64,000 nucleotides of DNA, taken from positions 14,643,267 through 14,707,266 of the forward strand of contig ML681997.1 in NCBI GenBank assembly GCA_007922195.1, written 5' to 3'. The notes under the pieces were generated by a model. The model had not been told where the DNA came from. It saw only the letters and a program-made list of their open reading frames with translations, and ran no database searches. The position numbers and the translations under genes were made by a program. This DNA is from Podocnemis expansa. Taxonomy: Eukaryota > Chordata > Testudines > Podocnemididae. Positions 44,310-56,899 of the stretch are shown in pieces (within the stretch, counting starts at the first letter, position 1; the number at the start of each line of letters is the position of its first letter).

Positions 44310-47300
44310 TACTGGTTTCATATCCCCTCTAACAAAATATACTTACATTTTGCTTTGGATATGGACTTGTGTTATATTAGAAAAGAGCTAAAAATAGTTG
44401 TCCTCCAATATAAATGTACCAAGGAATGCAGATGCTAACCAATACACTCAGTGCTGGTCCACAGACAATCTGTGCCAGATCTAAAGACAAGTTAATATCA
44501 CCTGGTGTGCACCAGCTGTTTTGGTATGGCAAGGCAGTTCCATAGATCAGCTTGCATGTGACCTGCCTGTACCTTAGCCAGCATGTGCCTATTTCTTCTG
44601 TCACTACTGGCATGCTGGACTCTTCAGACATAGATTATCTGTGTCTGCAGAAGCTCTCCCTTTTCATTTCCAAATGAAGCTGGCCTGAGGGAAGAAAGTT
44701 TTGGCCATGAAGTCACAAATGGAGACTCACTGAAGACCAGGGACACAAATAACTTTCTAATGCTGTGGCTGTGCTATCCAACCACCTCACCACTCCTTTA
44801 TGGGACTAGGTGTTTCTTTTCATTATTCCTTTCTTTAAATGAAAATGTGAATCACAAATAATTAATTTTAAAAAGACAGATGGATCCAGGGAAAGCAAAA
44901 ATATGAATTGGTTTCATTGCTGAATTAGAGAACGTTCAACACACTGACTTTGCATGCATTTTACTCAGTGTTAACAATTATAAATGGGGGTGAACAAATT
45001 AATTAACATTGGTGTGTTAGTTTTCACAGGCAACAGAGTGTATGACGTGGGTCAACATATTGAGGTGTCTACTTGGAGTGCACTAAACCCCCGGGGTTAA
45101 TGAGAAAAAACCTTTCCTACATGTCACATCAGTTTTATTGAACTTGTTTTATTCATCCCTAATTTAATTGTCTGAAGAGATTATTTTATACTATACAGTT
45201 TTCTTTTTTCCTTGATATTAAGCTAAAGAAAACTAACAAACATAACAATACAGGATTTTATCTTATTAGGAATCTCTTTTTCAGTCTGCCTGGCCATGTG
45301 CTGAGTAAAGATGTGGTCCCTGAACCAAAGGGTTCACAGTTTAAGAGTCAGGTTCCTGTACCCTTGCCTCACTCATGACAAGTCCTATGACTCTGTAACC
45401 AGAGTCCCAATAACCTCAGTGGAACTCTTTCAGGAGTAGGGTAAATAAGATATTCATGAATAAAATAAACCGGAATCTGGCCCTAATAGTGAGTGATTTA
45501 CTGAAACCAAGGACAGAGAATTCAAGAATTACAACAGTGAAATCACTTTTTTTTCCCTTAGGATACATATGTGGACATCTTGGGGCCTCTTCCTCTTCCA
45601 CAGAATCGCAGAAAATATATCATAATACAGGTAGTAATACATTAACTGTAGAAATCAGTGCATAATTATTTTGTAGGACTTTAAAAATATGTCTCTAAAC
45701 ACTATCACCCTTTCATAAACATCTTCACATTGTCCAGCTTTGATTGGTTTATGCTCACAAAAAGAAAATACAGAATGTGGCTCCTGTTTTAAATAAGTTG
45801 CCCTCTCTTTTGCAGTATAGTGCAGCTACTGTATGAAACAAAGATGAAGCTAATCACACCCAAGTGAACAACAGTTGATTGAATGACTGGGTTTTATGGG
45901 CTTTTGATGAGATATGTTCATATTCTCCCAGCCAACAGCAAACATACAACCCATTGCTGTTGAAAGGTCTGTCTTTGCAGAGGGAGTGGGTATTAGAATA
46001 ATCAATGATGGTAAATATAATGACAAAAACACAAAAACTGGATGAAAAATTATACATCTCTTTTGCTCTGTTATATGCATTCCAGTGAGTGTTTAGCCTA
46101 GTGGATAATTGTCAGTCGTGAGCAGTGAATTGTGAGACAGTTAGCATAGATTAAAACGAGTAACATAAGTAAACAGCAGAAACTGCAAAAATCATTTTAT
46201 TTTCTTGCCAAGAGCCAAGATCTTTAGATACTGTATCAACAGCAGAAGTGACTTGATATTCATAAGCAGCCACCAATTTTGCACCTGTGTATACCAATGC
46301 CTATAATTTTCTACCTTTACTGAACTGCATAGCCAACGGGTCGCATTTAGACATCTGACCACCTGAGTGAGCATGCAAATCAGTGACCCAGATGTCTACG
46401 CCCTCTTATTTGTGACTGCAAGTAATTAGAGGATGCAAAATGCTACCCACAAAGTTGGAGGAATTTTTGAAAAATCAAGCTCTTGCAAGTAGATGGTACC
46501 AGAAAGATACCGTAGAGATTAATCCAGCCTGTACAGGAAGAGACAAACTGACATAAGTCTTTTCCATCTCTGTCTTCTGTGATAAGATGTTATTGCACAA
46601 GAGTCTAGGTATTTTTACAATTCCTACTGCCAGAGAATGATATGCAGCTTATTGACAGACAAAACGTGTGCACATGTGCTGTATTAGTGATTTTTTACCA
46701 GTGCAATCAAGTCAGCATTCAGATGATTTAGCTGTGATTAAGTTTGCTTGGTATCAGTACTAGAATGCATTCTGTGAGTAACTGGCAGAGCCAAACCCCT
46801 CCTGGTTACTGTCAGGGCAAAAAGGAAACTTGGGTAGCCACGGGTTTAAAAATCTGCCCTTTGCCATGAATCCGAGGTTATGATCTATAATGGGGAACAA
46901 TCACTGGTAGAATTACACATGCTATCTTGCCGTCTGAGTCCCCCAAAGCAGTTAAAGAGCCAAGAGAATATGAGACTGTCATTCCACTGTCTCCCTCCCC
47001 CTGTTTAGGAGCACAAACCTCTGCCAGACACTCAGGCAGAACAAAACACTTAATCAGGATTAAGGATGCATCTGTTCTCCCAGGAGAGATGAGCTGTTCA
47101 TTTATGCTTGTTTACAATATGTTTATAAACATTAGTGGACAGGGATAGATTACCTCAGTTTACTGCCACATAAAAGAGTCAGCTGCTTTACATTTCCCGT
47201 CATATCAGTGTGCTTTTCTTTTACATTACTCAAGTGGTACCTTACGATAAGTAATCTTTGTGAATTAGGCCAGAAATGAGGAGCGTCCCTGTAGGTTTTC

Positions 47301-47635
47301 TATTATTTTCCCCCACCCCTGCCTCAAAGAAATCTAAATTTCTGATCAAATCCCTGGTCCTGTATGTGCTGACCCTTCCTCAACAGCTAAATTTCCACAA
47401 TTCATTTGATTGGTGATGGAGGGTCATTGAATGAGTGCCCAAGATTAAAAAGCATGTTGTTTATTTGAGAAGTAGCAGGAAAGATGTTGTTATAACTCCA
47501 ACATTCCCCAGATGTTCATGACGTTCCAATGGAAGGGGTATTTGTATTAGAAACTGTTAATTTTTCATTGGTGGTTGAAAACCATTGACCCAGAAAATAT
47601 AACTCCACTGTAGTAAATATACTGTGACTGGAAGG
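44310..47635. other. Unassigned non-coding sequence
   Basis: About 3.3 kb with no recognised gene. A weak foldback (TCCCAATAACCTCAGTGG ... CGGAATCTGGCCCTAA) lies at about 45,400-45,485. The rest is AT-rich single-copy-looking sequence. Confidence 0.4.
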
Positions 47636-47639
47636 AAAA

Positions 47640-47815
47640 TAGATGATTCTGCTCACGGGGTGAATCTCCACTTCATCTTGTGCACGCAAGCGTGGGAGTC
47701 GGAAGTCTTGGATTCAATACTCTGCTCTGCCAGAGATCCACTGTGTGATCAAGGGCATACCGTTTCACTTTTCTATGTCTCTCTTTCATCTCCTGTCCTT
47801 TGTGTGCTTGTCTAC
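47640..47815 (+). repeat. MIR-like SINE
   Basis: Sense MIR: GGATTCAATACTCTGCTCTGCC, a GTGTGATCAAGGGCATACC piece (the usual GTGTGACCTTGGGCAAG region) and TTTCATCTCCTGTCC. Diverged. Confidence 0.7.
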
Positions 47816-47818
47816 TTA

Positions 47819-48010
47819 GGCCATATCTACACTAAACACTTTAATGGAGTAGGAATACCATTACTTTATTCCTGCAAAGGGCTCATAGTGTGGCTGCTGG
47901 GAAAACTGTCCCTTTGCTGGTGGTAGAACCACTCCTCAGGCATGAAGCAAGTTATGCTGGTAAAAGTGCACCTTACTGATACACCGACATCTACTTATCC
48001 TGACTTCTGC
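47819..48010. mobile_element. Partial MITE
   Basis: Starts GGCCATATCTACACTAAAC after CTTA. An inverse right terminus was not found; GACATCTACTTATCC at about 47,988 may be its remains. Confidence 0.4.
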
Positions 48011-48406
48011 TGGCACAGAGATGCTGATCATGGATCATGCTAATGACCAAGGTAGCTGAGCATGCAGAATTCTGTAATGTAGTCCTGTCCTTGACTATCA
48101 GACCTTCAGGGCAAAAATTGTCTCTTACTCTGCCTCTGTACACTATTGGGCCCAATTTCAATTAGGACCTGTAGACATTGGTGTGGTAATAATAATAATT
48201 AATTAAACAAAAGATGCAATATCAAAATACAGAACTATTGGAGTAAGAAAAAGTTGAAAGTGAGTAATGGAATTCATTCCGTATGTAGTAAATATATTAT
48301 ACCAAATGCTTGGTGGATGTAAATCAGTGTTGCTAAATTGTCATTGCTTAGGATGTGATTCAGAGAATATAGTATATTTTGATGACTGCTTGAGTGAAAA
48401 TTTCTA

Positions 48407-48850
48407 GAATGGTAATTCTTCACCTTTCCAAACTATTGTACCCCTTTCAGGAGTTGGATTTGTCTCGCGTTCCCCAACTTTCACCTGACTTAAGAATTAA
48501 TTGCTTACAAAATCTTACATAAAAACACTATTTCTAAAAAATTACTTACTTTCTCATTTTTAACCATATAATTATAAAATAAAGTGATAGGAATATAAAT
48601 CTTATATTTACAGTTCAGTGTGAAACTTGAACCTCTTTTTCACTTGTGAGTCTTGTGGAAAGCCCAAAACCCTGCCACTCAGGACTGAAGCATGTACGTT
48701 GGCTTTATGGGGCCCTCTGTGGCATGGGCCCAGGGCAATTGCTCTGCTTACACACTCCAACACTGGCCCTGCATTTGTGACCCTTGCTAAGCCTGTCTCA
48801 TTAACCCCCGCCCCCCAAGAGGGCTGCTACTCTCAGATTGAGAAACACTG
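48407..48850. mobile_element. hAT-type element
   Basis: Left end GGTAATTCTTCACCTTTCC and right end GATTGAGAAACACTG are forms of CAGTGGTTCTCAACC. Internal AT-rich sequence (ACTTTCTCATTTTTA, CATATAATTATAAAATAAA) fits a common turtle hAT that I recognise. The TSD is not clear. Confidence 0.65.
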
Positions 48851-48858
48851 ATCTAAAC

Positions 48859-50080
48859 GAGATAGATGTTCCCAGGAAGACCTCCGAATACTCTCAGGGC
48901 ACATGTATTCCTGACTGAGAAATACTGTTTAGAGCATCTGCAAATCCATCCACCCTCAGAAACTGTAAAAGGTGTAGTTGCTTGGTAATAGCTCCTTCTA
49001 CCTAATTTGGTTTTTATCGTAAATCTTAATTTTTCATTAAAAGGGAAGCAAGTTGGGTATTGTGGTATTGCTGCACTTCTCATTAGAACATTTTAAATGA
49101 TTCAGTAACTCCATCTACCTTTCCATGAGTCTGCTATTTTTTAATAGAATTCCCAAGAGGCAGGACTGCATAGCAGAGAGTGTGATTTATGACAATCTAA
49201 ACATAACAAATTATGGAACGTGAATGCCTTTACCCTTTTGAAGAGAGGAACCTAAGTGAAAAATATTACACCACACACACCCGTGCACGAACGCTTTTCA
49301 TGTTCAGGATTACCTGTTGCATCGACAGCTCCACATCCAGTAACTCACAATGCTTATTTTGAAGACAGCCTTAATGTTTACCCAATGGGAAGTCAGCTAT
49401 GCTTTTCAATGTTACACTACTTCATGTTAAGAATCAAGGCCACTGTGAACCTGACAAAAGCAATTTCCTAGTCTGTTTTCCATGACACATACAAAGCAGT
49501 GCTTGCCATGTAAATGAAGCATCTTTCAACACATACAGCTTCATTATTCTTAGGACTTAGGTGTTAGCTAGGTAGGAGCAATCCAATTCTTTTCTTTAAT
49601 CTTTGGATGACAGCTCAAGAACATGATGTTTAGTTGAGTCAGCGTTCTTAGGGCTCAAAACAATAGTCTCAAAACAATAAAATACAAAAGCAAAAAGGGG
49701 AAAAAATGAAAACTGATGTGTGAGAAGCATGCACATGGAAATCTGATTTGTTTCCAAGTCAGAATATCTGTGGATACAGCTAATTCCAAAGAAATGTACA
49801 TAGATATGTCTTTTGGTTTTTGATGATACAATAATAGTTGCTGAATGATTGCATATTTTTGGCGCAAATCCATGCACTGACCTTGAGCTAAACCAACATT
49901 TTGGGTTCGCTCTGGTCTTGATTCTGCAATGCATTCAAGTCCTTCTCTCCTTAGTACAGCATAGTAAATTCAGCAATGATTTGAATAACAATGAGGCAGA
50001 TTGTCATATGCTTCTATTTGCATTTACACAGAAGTTCAATGATGCAAGCTAAATTTATGTGACTGTACATAGGTCAAATA
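48859..50080. other. Unassigned non-coding sequence
   Basis: No repeat or gene recognised. The 112-codon minus-strand frame at 49,596-49,934 and its overlapping neighbour have no known motif. Confidence 0.4.
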
Positions 50081-50084
50081 TAGG

Positions 50085-50265
50085 GTAGGTTCAGATCTAG
50101 ATTCTTGAGTGACTCCATTATATTCAGTGGGATTACTCTTCATCTATGCACCTGTTGATGAGATCAGAATCTGGCCCAGAGGAGCATAATTCTACCACCT
50201 GTGTTAGGCAGGTCAGACTAAATGATCGTACTTGTCCCTTCTGGCTTTAATATCTATAATTATTA
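50085..50265 (+). repeat. Palindromic repeat followed by a CR1-type tail
   Basis: GGTTCAGATCTAGATTC and GATCAGAATCTGGCCC are imperfectly inverted around TTCAGTGGGATT (50,085-50,185). Then CAGGTCAGACTAAATGATCG, TGTCCCTTCTGGCTTTAA and ATCTATAATTAT resemble a CR1-type 3' end (50,195-50,265). Confidence 0.55.
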
Positions 50266-50628
50266 TGACAGTAAGTGAGAGGAAAAAGGAATATCAGGTC
50301 AGAGATGGTGAATGCAATAGAAACAGTTGACAAGGGTCATAATAAATATTTGTTAGGGTCATGTGCAAAAGTAGCAGTTAGCACTGTACAGGCAGACAAC
50401 CCCCTCCAAAACAAACTAAATGATAAATATCCACAAAACCCCACTGCCATGAAATGAAAATAATTCTCATACTGACTGAGTTTAGGAATGTGTTCCACTC
50501 ATTTTACTATCTGTAGGTAGCAGGTAGGTATCCCAACCAAGTTTGGGACTTCATGACTGCACAAATACATCATAAGATTAAATCCATGACCCAAACAGCT
50601 TATAAGAGTGATAAAAGGTAGTAGTAAA
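50266..50628. other. Unassigned non-coding sequence
   Basis: No feature recognised. Confidence 0.4.
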
Positions 50629-50747
50629 GTTCCAAAGGGGGTAGCCAGGTTAGTCTACTTCAGCAAAGCAAACAAGGAGTCCTGTGGCACTTTTAAAGAC
50701 TAACAAATTTATTTATCGCATAAGAGTTTGTGGGAGAAAATCTCACT
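50629..50747 (-). mobile_element. PLE tail fragment with complete 3' end
   Basis: Minus-sense: AGTTCCAAAGGGGGTAGCC, GGTTAGTCTACTTCAGC, AACAAGGAGTCCTGTGGC, AAAGACTAACAAATTTATT. The AGTTCCAAAGGGG end is shared with the copy starting at 60,653, defining that subfamily's 3' end. Confidence 0.9.
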
Positions 50748-50880
50748 TAGTACTATCCCCATTTTACAGATGGGGAATTCTGGCAGAAAGAGACTAAGCA
50801 AAGTCCCAGGGTCACACAGAGAGTCCATGGCAGAGTCAAAAATTGAACCTAGTTCTCCAAAAGAAATCTACCTTTCTGGA
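50748..50880 (-). repeat. MIR-like SINE
   Basis: Antisense MIR: CCCCATTTTACAGATGGGG, GTCCCAGGGTCACACAGAGAG, TGAACCTAGTTCTCC. It lies directly against the PLE tail. Confidence 0.75.
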
Positions 50881-51620
50881 GTTCACTGTTTTCTTGACAG
50901 TGAAATTAGAGGCCGGTTTATGAACAGCCTGGCTGAAATTTCTTATTTTGAAAATTAATGTCAGAATGGTGGTGTTTTCCATGATAAATTTGAAAAAGTT
51001 TAAAGGTATTTTTCATGGCTATAACCTCCTCATTGGAAGGTGCAGATGATCTGGACAATTCAGCTAGCTAATGTGCAGTTCATTAATTCCTAGCAGCACC
51101 CTCTGTACATATCAATTGAACTGCGTCGCCCATTAAAAAAAAATCCATATGCCTATGTTTTCTCTCATTTTCATCTTATAATAGCAATAGCGACCTCAGC
51201 ACAGGGCATTCTCTGGGATTAATGACCAGCTGGGACTAATGGTCCCCTCAGCTGCATCTCCAGGCATAAATGTCTGCCAGTTCACCATTAATCCCTACCC
51301 TAGATCATTACTGCTTAACTGATAATTGGGATAAAAATGAACAGCTAAAGTAAAAATAGACATAAAGAATTCTCTACCATTCATACGTGGTACCATGTGT
51401 TACGTCCCTCTCAGAAAGGTTTGCCTTAACAATACTAAACAGTCGTATATTTACAAAAATGAGCTGAATGTGGCTGACATTCTATCATTAATTCTTGTGT
51501 AATTAGTTGTCTTGACAACCAGCTAAACTCTGAAAAGCATGCGGAGTGAAGATAGAGACTATACAAAGAGGATTCTACAGATGCCATACTTACTACGGCT
51601 TGTAAATGGCAGTTGTGGAA
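50881..51620. other. Unassigned non-coding sequence
   Basis: No repeat or gene recognised. Confidence 0.4.
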
Positions 51621-51626
51621 CACATA

Positions 51627-52740
51627 GGCTATGTCTACACTTGCCACGTCAGTTCGAATTACTCAATTTGAATTAGTCAATTCGAACTAATAATTATTAG
51701 TTCAAATTGAGTCAATTCAAATTGATATGGCTAGACTAGAAACTCCAATTCGAATTGGCATGTCCATGGACTGGACTTGCCAATTCAAATTGGAGGGGGG
51801 CAGTATGTTAGGTGTGGCAAGATGGCCGTGTAAAACGGCCACTGCCACAGCCAATCCCCTGCCAGTGCGGCTAGAGTTGGGGCGGGGATGCTTTACCCCA
51901 TGCCAGGCTCAAAGTGCCAGAGCCTGGCATGGGAAGTTTCCCCTACAAGAGGGGGAGGCTTCTCCCCTGGGAGCCACCCACTGGCAAGAGACTCCAGCGG
52001 GCAGCTTCTGCTGGGCTGGCCACCCACTGGCAAGGCATCCACAGGGCGGCTTCTCCAGCTCTGGTCACCCCCTGGGAATTCACCCCGGCGGGCAGCTTCT
52101 GCCAGGCTGGCCACCTGCTGGCAAGGCATCCACAGGGCAGCTTCTCCAGCGCTAGCCACCTGTCGGGAATGCACCCCAGCGGGCAGCTTCTTCTGGGTTG
52201 GCTGCCTGCCGGCAAGGCACCCGGAGGGCTGCTTCTCCAGTGCACCAGAAGCCACCGGCATTCCCAGAGGGCAACCAGCCCGGCATAAGCCACCTGCCGG
52301 GGTGTCTTGAAGGCACCCAGACAGCAGGGCAGGAGCTGGGGATGGGGTCCCTGTCTCCAACTGGGGGACAGGAACCCCATTGCTTCCCCCAGCCCCATGT
52401 GGCTGGGAGTGAAGGCACCTTTGGGCCTGTTGTCCCAGGTACTGAAGGGATGGTCTTGCTCTCAGGGTGCATGGCACCCTAGGAGGAAGGTCATCCTTTG
52501 TCAATTCAAGCTCGGTGAGTTTGAATTGACATGGCCACACTGGGTCAATTCAAACTCCTCAGTTTGAATTGACCCTGACTTCGATGTCAAACAAGGCTTG
52601 ATGAATTCAAAGTCAGCTTTCATCAGTTCGAACGGAGGAGTGCCTCAGTTCAAATTGGTGAAAGTGGGTATTTCCATGCTCTTAACAGAATTCAAATTGA
52701 TGACAATGAATTCAAATTCAGCTGTAAGTGGAGATACACC
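51627..52740. mobile_element. MITE, AATTCGAATT-word subfamily with GC-rich core (1.1 kb)
   Basis: Flanked by CATA on both sides (51,623-51,626 and 52,741-52,744). Ends are GGCTATGTCTACACTTGCC and GTAAGTGGAGATACACC. Arms are full of CAATTCGAATTG, AGTTCGAATTA and TTCAAATTGA words. The core (about 51,810-52,480) is GC-rich. The block at about 51,757-51,825 (ATGGACTGGACTTGCC, GGTGTGGCAAGATGGCC) matches the elements at 6,538 and 58,093. Stop-poor overlapping frames up to 215 codons in the core are compositional. Confidence 0.88.
51985..52250. repeat. Minisatellite in the 51.6 kb MITE
   Basis: About four units of roughly 60 bp sharing GGGC(A/G)GCTTCT, GGCTGGCCACC and GGCAAGGCATCCAC. Confidence 0.75.
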
Positions 52741-52744
52741 CATA

Positions 52745-52995
52745 TACTATTTTTCAAAAGTTTCTGCGAAGTTCTTTTCATGGAGGTAGGAGGAGAGAAA
52801 AGAAAAAAGGAAACAAAAATATTTAGGGGGGATCGCCTCTCTTTTTTCTGGCCAATTATATTATTGGTTAAATTTATTTTTTTCAAATTTTGACATTTTC
52901 ACAAAAATTTGAAACTTCATGTATTGATTATAAATATACCAAACAGGTTACAAATTACTGTAATCCCCCCAAATGGCTAAGCAGGAGCTGAGGGT
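52745..52995. other. Unassigned AT-rich sequence
   Basis: No feature recognised. Confidence 0.4.
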
Positions 52996-52999
52996 TTAA

Positions 53000-53255
53000 G
53001 GTGGACAAGAAGCTGGATATGAATCAATAGCATGCCTTTTTGCTAAGAAGGCTAATGGCATATTGGGCTGCATTAGTAGGAGCATTGCCAGCAGATTGAG
53101 GGAAGTGACCATTCCCTTCTGTTTGGTGCTGATGAGGCCACCTTAGTGTATTTGGGCCCCCTGGCTAGGATGACTTAGTTGGGATTTGTCCTGCTTTGAG
53201 TAAGGGGATTAGGTGACCTCCTGAGGTCCCTTCCAACCCTTATCTTCTATGATTA
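53000..53255 (+). mobile_element. CR1 LINE 3' tail, third subfamily
   Basis: Sense CR1: AAGAAGGCTAATGGCATATTG, GGGCTGCATTAGTAGGAGC, GTCCTGCTTTGAGTAAGGGG, GACCTCCTGAGGTCCCTTCC, CCTTATCTTCTATGATT. Two CR1 parts appear fused by an internal deletion near 53,140. Confidence 0.9.
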
Positions 53256-53469
53256 CTTCTCTCTACCAACAGTGGTTAGGCCTGGACAATACTTACGTCC
53301 TGATCTTACAAACACTTTTGCATATGCTTACCTTTACTACTGTGAGTATTCCCAAAGGGCAGCAAAGTTAAGGAGGAGCGGTGAGTATCAGCAAGACAGG
53401 GATCCTAATGAGGAACTATCCCAGAGAATATAAGGCTTTGGTTTGGTAATTAAGTAGGTGTCATTCTTG

Positions 53470-53695
53470 GTAATAGCAATAATTAAAATTTAATGAGCAT
53501 TTTACATGTGCACAATGCTTTACAAACATTAATTAATCCTCACAGTCCTATGAGGTAGACAGAATATCCTCATTTTACAGATGAGAAAGCTTACGCAGAG
53601 AGCTCAAGTGACTTGCTAAAATTTCCAGAGTCCATCAGTCAGTGTCACAAGCAGAAGTAGAAATCAGCATCTCCTGATTCCCAATTGCTTGCCTT
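53470..53695 (-). repeat. MIR-like SINE
   Basis: Well-preserved antisense MIR: AATGAGCATTTTACATGTGC, CTCACAGTCCTATGAGGTAG, CCTCATTTTACAGATGAG, CTCAAGTGACTTGCTAAAAT. Confidence 0.82.
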
Positions 53696-53699
53696 TCTT

Positions 53700-56375
53700 C
53701 TCAGAAATATTACTGAACAAGCTTCCCAGCATGGTGCTAAGTGGTGTAAGCCACTAGCAGTACAGTCTTTGAGGTGAGAAATAATATGGGGGTCTTTAAT
53801 GGTCTTTAAAGAACCCAGAGCATTTTCTGCAAGAAGAGAGACACTTTCTCTGGTGCCCTGTTCCAAAACAATAAGTTATATTCTGCCTACTGATTTCATA
53901 GACTAAAGTGATTTTCTTTGCTTCTTGTCTCCTAAGTGCATTGTATTGTTCCTGGTATCATTTTAATGGCTAATGGACTACTACATTCCATCCCAGAAGG
54001 AGCAGCATTTTCAGAATTGTTGCCTCCCTTGTAGGAAGAAGGGGGGAAACACCATCTTTGGTCATTTAAAATTCAGCTAAAACAAAACCAAAACATAGTA
54101 GAGTATTCCACAGGAAAGCATCATGCATTAAGAGGGAAAATGGTTAGACAATGTAATTAGTCCTTTTTCTTTCTTATTTATGCTGTTTTGAGTTCTGCCA
54201 CAATGACTAGATGGGACAGAAAGACAGGATTTTTCTGATCAGTTAATCCTGAAAATTTTCCCTTTTTCCTATTGTTTAATTAAAAAAAATAATTATAGAA
54301 ACTGGTTATTGTATGAATTGAGGCGGTTTGATCTACAGTAGTCAAAAAGGCTAGAACAGAGTGATTAGGTATAAAAGTGATCATATGTGTTACTCTATGA
54401 TACAGAAGTACCCTTTCTGTCCTGAGATTCAAATTGCCAAATAGGTGTCCATCATCTCCACAAGTTAGCTTTCATTCAGCCCTCACTTTTGTGGAGAACG
54501 AAAGGCAAAGAGGCTATTTAAAATCAATGGGATTAAATGGCCCCTATGGCGGTTTACACTGAACACCTGGCTCTTTTTAGATAAGACACAAATGAGCATT
54601 GATTAATTCCAAAATACACACACAAACTGTTGACCTAACTATTTAAGCTATCATCTATGAATTCCCAAGATTTGGATGAGTGAACACTGGTAGTAATCCT
54701 GCCCACTACAAGTAACCTAATGCTCAGGAAGGCATTCAGAAACCATAATGAACGGCATATGCAAAAGTATTTTAAAATCATTTTTAACATTCTCAGTTTT
54801 CAAAGGAAGAGAATCAATATGAAATATTAAAAAATCCAATTATAAATAGTTAGAGGTACTGCAATTTATCTAAAATGCAAAAAACACTGACATTTATCAG
54901 TAAAAACAGTATGAAACTTAAATTATAAAATGATTATAAAAGAAATGGGAAAGCCAAAAAGCAAGAGCAAAAGAAAATAAAAGACCTGTGCACAAGAAGA
55001 GAAAATACTTTTAAACCTACCATATTTACTGGAATTACTGTTACTAACTCAGTGTGACTCTTTATCTCCCTCCACAGGCAACGCCGTGTAAAAACATGTA
55101 TGGCTATTACTGCTTCGAGGATAATGGCCTGATTCCTATCCCACTAAAGTCATTGGGGTCCTTTAGATAAAACAGTTAAGACTATTGCACTTAAATCCAG
55201 AAGTACCATGCTGAATTCCCCATCCAGCTGTTCATTGCCTTTCAATCTATAGCTGGTTCTCTCATCCCAAATCAGCACTTAAACTGCTCCATGCATCAAG
55301 GCCTTGACTCTTATTTCCAGTTCTTTAAATCAGAATGGATTATTCTGGTTTCTTTTTCCTTATATATTCCCCACCTAGAAAATTGCAAACAAAGGACTTC
55401 TGAGTCACCACTGGACCCATATAGAGTTTGTGTTGATAGGCAAGTAGAGGAAGGCATGTGGACAGAATCTTTGTAGTAACTGAAGAGTTACAGAATAAGG
55501 TAAGGTGCGATGTTTTATGATATGTCTAATAGTGCAAAGTCTGAGAAGACTGAAGATACAAGAAATGTTATAAGTCCTTGAACATGTACTGAGCATTGAA
55601 GAGGCACAGCACTATATATGTAATATGTATTACTATTAACTGTAATCTACCTTAGATTTTTAACTAATATTTGTTTGTCCCCATCACCTTAAAATCTACA
55701 TAGTCATGTTAGTTAGGGATTGAAGTTGCTATTACAGCAGCATCTCAATAATGAGTAGATGTATACAGAAATCTTCACCCTTTTTTGTTAATTATGCCAC
55801 CCAATTAGATGTTTACCCTAGATGCAATTACTGTAGGAATAAAGGCCCTTGTAATCAGAAAACATGCTTTGATGGAGACAGAACTTTGTTTCGCAGCTGT
55901 ACCTCAATTAGAAATTGAGACCCATGAAGGAAGCCCTATTGGTTAATTATGCTAATAAGGAAATTAGCCACCACCCATGTAAGCAGCTGGTTGGGTAACA
56001 TGTCACTAAATGGTACCTTTATTGCAAACATATTCAAGGGGTTTATTTACTTCCTTCATTCATAACTCAAGGGAGGACATGTATTTTTTTAATGCACTGT
56101 TCAACCATATTGAATATGTACACTCTGTAAATCCTTGTACTACACAGGGAATTGTAAGATCATATCCTAAAAGTCAGTTTAATTGCTTCTCCAAAGCCCT
56201 GCCCATGATTTACTCTGGCCATGATTCAGCACAGATCCGTTTATTTAAAAATTACTTAAATCTTATTGACAACAATTTAGGCCATCCTGCATCTTAAGGT
56301 TGCATTTACAAATGGTTTATAAGTGACTGAAAGACGATTTATAACTGTTGTAAGTATGTAATAACCATCAGCATA
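53700..56375. other. Unassigned non-coding sequence
   Basis: About 2.7 kb without recognised repeats or exons. 55,860-55,990 (TCAATTAGAAATTGAG palindrome, GGTTAATTATGCTAAT) is AT-rich and repeat-free. The 95-codon frame at 56,010-56,297 has no known domain. Confidence 0.4.
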
Positions 56376-56385
56376 CACTCTAAAT

Positions 56386-56844
56386 CAGTAGTTTTAGCAC
56401 ACTTCTGTGCCATGAGAACTGTCCAAGTGTGCCATGAAATTTTGTACAAAGGTAATGAAAAACAACTCAAAATAAACATTGTTTCATCTTAAACAATTTT
56501 GTTCCCAATCAAAATGACAAGTCATAAAACGTGTGAAAATTAATCAACAAATTAGAAATGAGGTATCAGTATTTTGATTCTAAAACATGAACATTCTAAA
56601 TGCAGATGGTCAAAGGGCAAAATCGAGGTGATGTGTATTTTTTCCAGTGGATTTGAAACATTAATGCATTTGATCCTTCTTTAGTTTGTTGTATGCACCT
56701 TGTTGCAAACCTCCTTAGTAAGAGCATAACCATAGTAAATATGATGTTTATAAGCAATCAATTCAGCTGAAAACAGTGGGTGTGCTCTGGAATTGTTTGT
56801 CTCATTGAAGTGTGCCATGTTACTGAAAAGGTTGGGAACCACTG
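56386..56844. mobile_element. hAT MITE, 459 bp
   Basis: Perfect 8-bp TSD CTCTAAAT at 56,378-56,385 and 56,845-56,852. Ends CAGTAGTTTTAGCACAC and GGTTGGGAACCACTG are inverted forms of a CAGTGGTTC type. Subterminal GTGTGCCATG occurs on both sides. No coding capacity. Confidence 0.93.
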
Positions 56845-56899
56845 CTCTAAATAGTTACAAGCATAATCCAGTGCAGGAGAATAACATAGAAAAACAAGC

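Noticed and set aside
47640..47815. tRNA gene
   Set aside because: The sequence follows the MIR SINE body and has no cloverleaf with intact A and B boxes.
51893..52540. 215-codon minus-strand frame and overlapping plus-strand frames
   Set aside because: Stop-poor tandem repeats in the core of a MITE bounded by CATA duplications; the frames are open in opposite strands at once.
56010..56297. 95-codon frame as a host gene
   Set aside because: No start context, domain or splice signals that I can support, and the length is not unusual for AT-rich DNA of this size.
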